A stretch of 6,688 bases of DNA from Phenylobacterium sp. (GTDB lineage: Bacteria > Pseudomonadota > Alphaproteobacteria > Caulobacterales > Caulobacteraceae). Of the stretch, positions 5,988 through 6,688 are shown in pieces. Position 1 is the stretch's first letter. Every line of letters begins with the position of its first letter. The notes under the pieces were generated by a model. It was not told the origin of the DNA, did no database searches, and was given only the letters and a program-made list of their open reading frames with translations. The position numbers and the translations under genes are program-made. The stretch lies in the NCBI GenBank assembly GCA_028698405.1, contig JAQVDF010000117.1, positions 1-6,688 on the forward strand. The letters are read 5' to 3'.

Positions 5988-6544
5988 GCGTACTGGCCGC
6001 GGTCAGGGCCGCGACCCGGGAGCGTCACGAGGAGCTGGAGACAAACGCCGGCATCCTCGACCGTCTCGCCGACCCGGCCGGCCGGCCGGCCCTGCTGGCC
6101 GCCTTCCTGTCGCTCTACGCGCCCGCCGAGGCGACGCTGGAGCCGCTCCTTGCGCCGATTCCCGACTATGATTTCGAGGGCCGCCGAAAGACGCCGGCGC
6201 TTCGCCGCGACTTGCAGGTCCTGGGGGCCGGCGCCCCTCCCCTTCCCGCAGCGCCGCCGCCGGTATTCTCCGGCCGCGCCGAGGCGCTGGGCTTCGCCTA
6301 TGTGCTCGAGGGCTCGACGCTCGGCGGGCGGGTGATCCGCAAGCGGCTGCGGGCCGCGGGCCGCTCGCTCGACGGCACCTCGTTCTTCGACGTCTACGGG
6401 CCTGCGACCGGCGCGCGCTGGACGAGCTTCTGCGCCATCCTCGAGCGCGAGTGCGCCGATCGGGCGGCCGAAGCCGTGGCGGGCGCGCTGGCCGGTTTCG
6501 CATGGGTCCGCGCCGGCCTCGCCGCCGAGCCGGCCGCCGCCTAA
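5984..6544 (+). CDS. bphO: Biliverdin-producing heme oxygenase (BphO/HemO-like)
   Basis: This 186-residue soluble protein matches the small bacterial heme oxygenases that use O2 and electrons to open heme into biliverdin, CO and iron. The N-terminal ATRERHEELE holds the probable proximal heme ligand His15. The distal helix is FAYVLEGSTLGGRVI (104-118), whose glycines lie over the heme in this family. The length is normal. The ATG shares bases with the bphP stop (ATGA, 4-bp overlap), so the two are almost surely translationally coupled. The product is the chromophore needed by the upstream phytochrome, which supports the assignment beyond sequence alone. An iron-recovery role is possible but secondary. 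The frame is open far upstream inside bphP, but only the part after 5984 has family features. The C-terminus is alanine-rich and unremarkable. Confidence 0.92.
   Translation: MSVLAAVRAATRERHEELETNAGILDRLADPAGRPALLAAFLSLYAPAEATLEPLLAPIPDYDFEGRRKTPALRRDLQVLGAGAPPLPAAPPPVFSGRAEALGFAYVLEGSTLGGRVIRKRLRAAGRSLDGTSFFDVYGPATGARWTSFCAILERECADRAAEAVAGALAGFAWVRAGLAAEPAAA
6074..6091. repeat. Tetranucleotide run (CCGG)4-CC inside bphO
   Basis: Eighteen bases of uninterrupted CCGG units lie within codons for Asp-Pro-Ala-Gly-Arg-Pro-Ala. Gain or loss of one unit would shift the bphO frame. In DNA this rich in G and C the run may be chance. Confidence 0.6.
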
Positions 6545-6577
6545 AGACCAAGTCCACGTATCGCCGTTCTGCCGCGT

Positions 6578-6585
6578 GCTAGAGT
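6578..6585 (+). promoter_or_regulatory. Candidate -10 element before the winged-helix gene
   Basis: GCTAGAGT resembles the Caulobacter housekeeping -10 consensus GCTANAWC at six of eight positions. It ends eight bases before the ATG at 6593, so transcription would start almost at the start codon, giving a nearly leaderless message. No TTGAC-like -35 was seen at the right distance, which weakens the call. Confidence 0.25.
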
Positions 6586-6592
6586 GGCGGCG

Positions 6593-6688
6593 ATGATCTA
6601 CCGGTTCGGCCCCGTCCGATTCGACACCGCGCGTCGCGAGCTGACCGCCGCCGGGCGGCCCGTGCCGGTCGAGCCGCAGGTCTTCGAC
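6593..6688 (+). CDS. Winged-helix transcriptional regulator (OmpR/CadC-type domain), N-terminus only
   Basis: Only the first 32 codons are present. The residues MIYRFGPVRFDTARREL and PVPVEPQVFD have the pattern of the opening beta strands and first helix of the Trans_reg_C winged-helix DNA-binding domain, in proteins where this domain is N-terminal with no receiver before it. Such proteins (CadC-like, or regulators followed by TPR repeats or cyclase-like parts) bind DNA directly, and the sensory part would lie to the right of the window. The gene begins 48 bp after the bphO stop on the same strand, so read-through from the phytochrome operon is possible. An in-frame GTG at 6584 is an alternative start. 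The ribosome binding site is weak, and the family of the full protein cannot be decided here. Confidence 0.75.
   Translation, partial: MIYRFGPVRFDTARRELTAAGRPVPVEPQVFD

Noticed and set aside
1..6688. CRISPR arrays, tRNA/rRNA genes, insertion sequences, attachment sites
   Set aside because: No regularly spaced repeats, cloverleaf-like or rRNA-like sequence, transposase motif or terminal inverted repeats were seen. Genes fill almost all of the window.

Overview
The window is GC-rich, densely coded DNA from a Gram-negative bacterium. The very high G/C third-position usage, a large TonB-dependent outer-membrane receptor, a GTG start and a bacteriophytochrome with a HisKA_2-type kinase all suggest an alphaproteobacterium. 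Caulobacterales (Caulobacter, Phenylobacterium or Brevundimonas-like) is the best guess. This assignment is inferred from gene style, not from a database match.

Layout: (1) positions 1-880, minus strand, hold the N-terminal 293 codons of a SelO/YdiU protein adenylyltransferase that runs off the left edge. (2) 881-1144 is a divergent intergenic region with an imperfect 30-bp direct repeat (81-bp period), a short inverted repeat and a possible promoter. (3) 1145-3619, plus strand, is a complete TonB-dependent outer-membrane receptor of 824 aa with signal peptide, TonB box, plug and barrel. (4) 3620-3809 is intergenic, with a strong GC hairpin just after the receptor stop and a perfect 10-bp inverted repeat upstream of the next operon. 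(5) 3810-5987 is a bacteriophytochrome photoreceptor histidine kinase (biliverdin-binding Cys, PAS-GAF-PHY, HisKA_2 plus HATPase). (6) 5984-6544 is a biliverdin-producing heme oxygenase whose ATG overlaps the kinase stop (ATGA). (7) 6593-6688 is the first 32 codons of a winged-helix (OmpR/CadC-type DNA-binding domain) regulator that runs off the right edge.

The functional core is a two-gene red/far-red light-sensing operon. The heme oxygenase opens heme to biliverdin, and the phytochrome binds biliverdin through an N-terminal cysteine and controls its own histidine kinase. No response regulator with a receiver domain is visible in the window, so the output of the pathway is unknown. The downstream winged-helix gene is a neighbour that might or might not be connected. 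The TonB receptor and SelO have no demonstrated link to light sensing.

Nothing here is a wholly unknown system. The observations most worth following are the palindrome upstream of the phytochrome operon, the unassigned output of the kinase, and the repeated sequence between selO and the receptor gene. Several very long open frames cross the window, including one of 1200 codons on the plus strand that begins antisense to selO. They are products of high GC content and were not called as genes.
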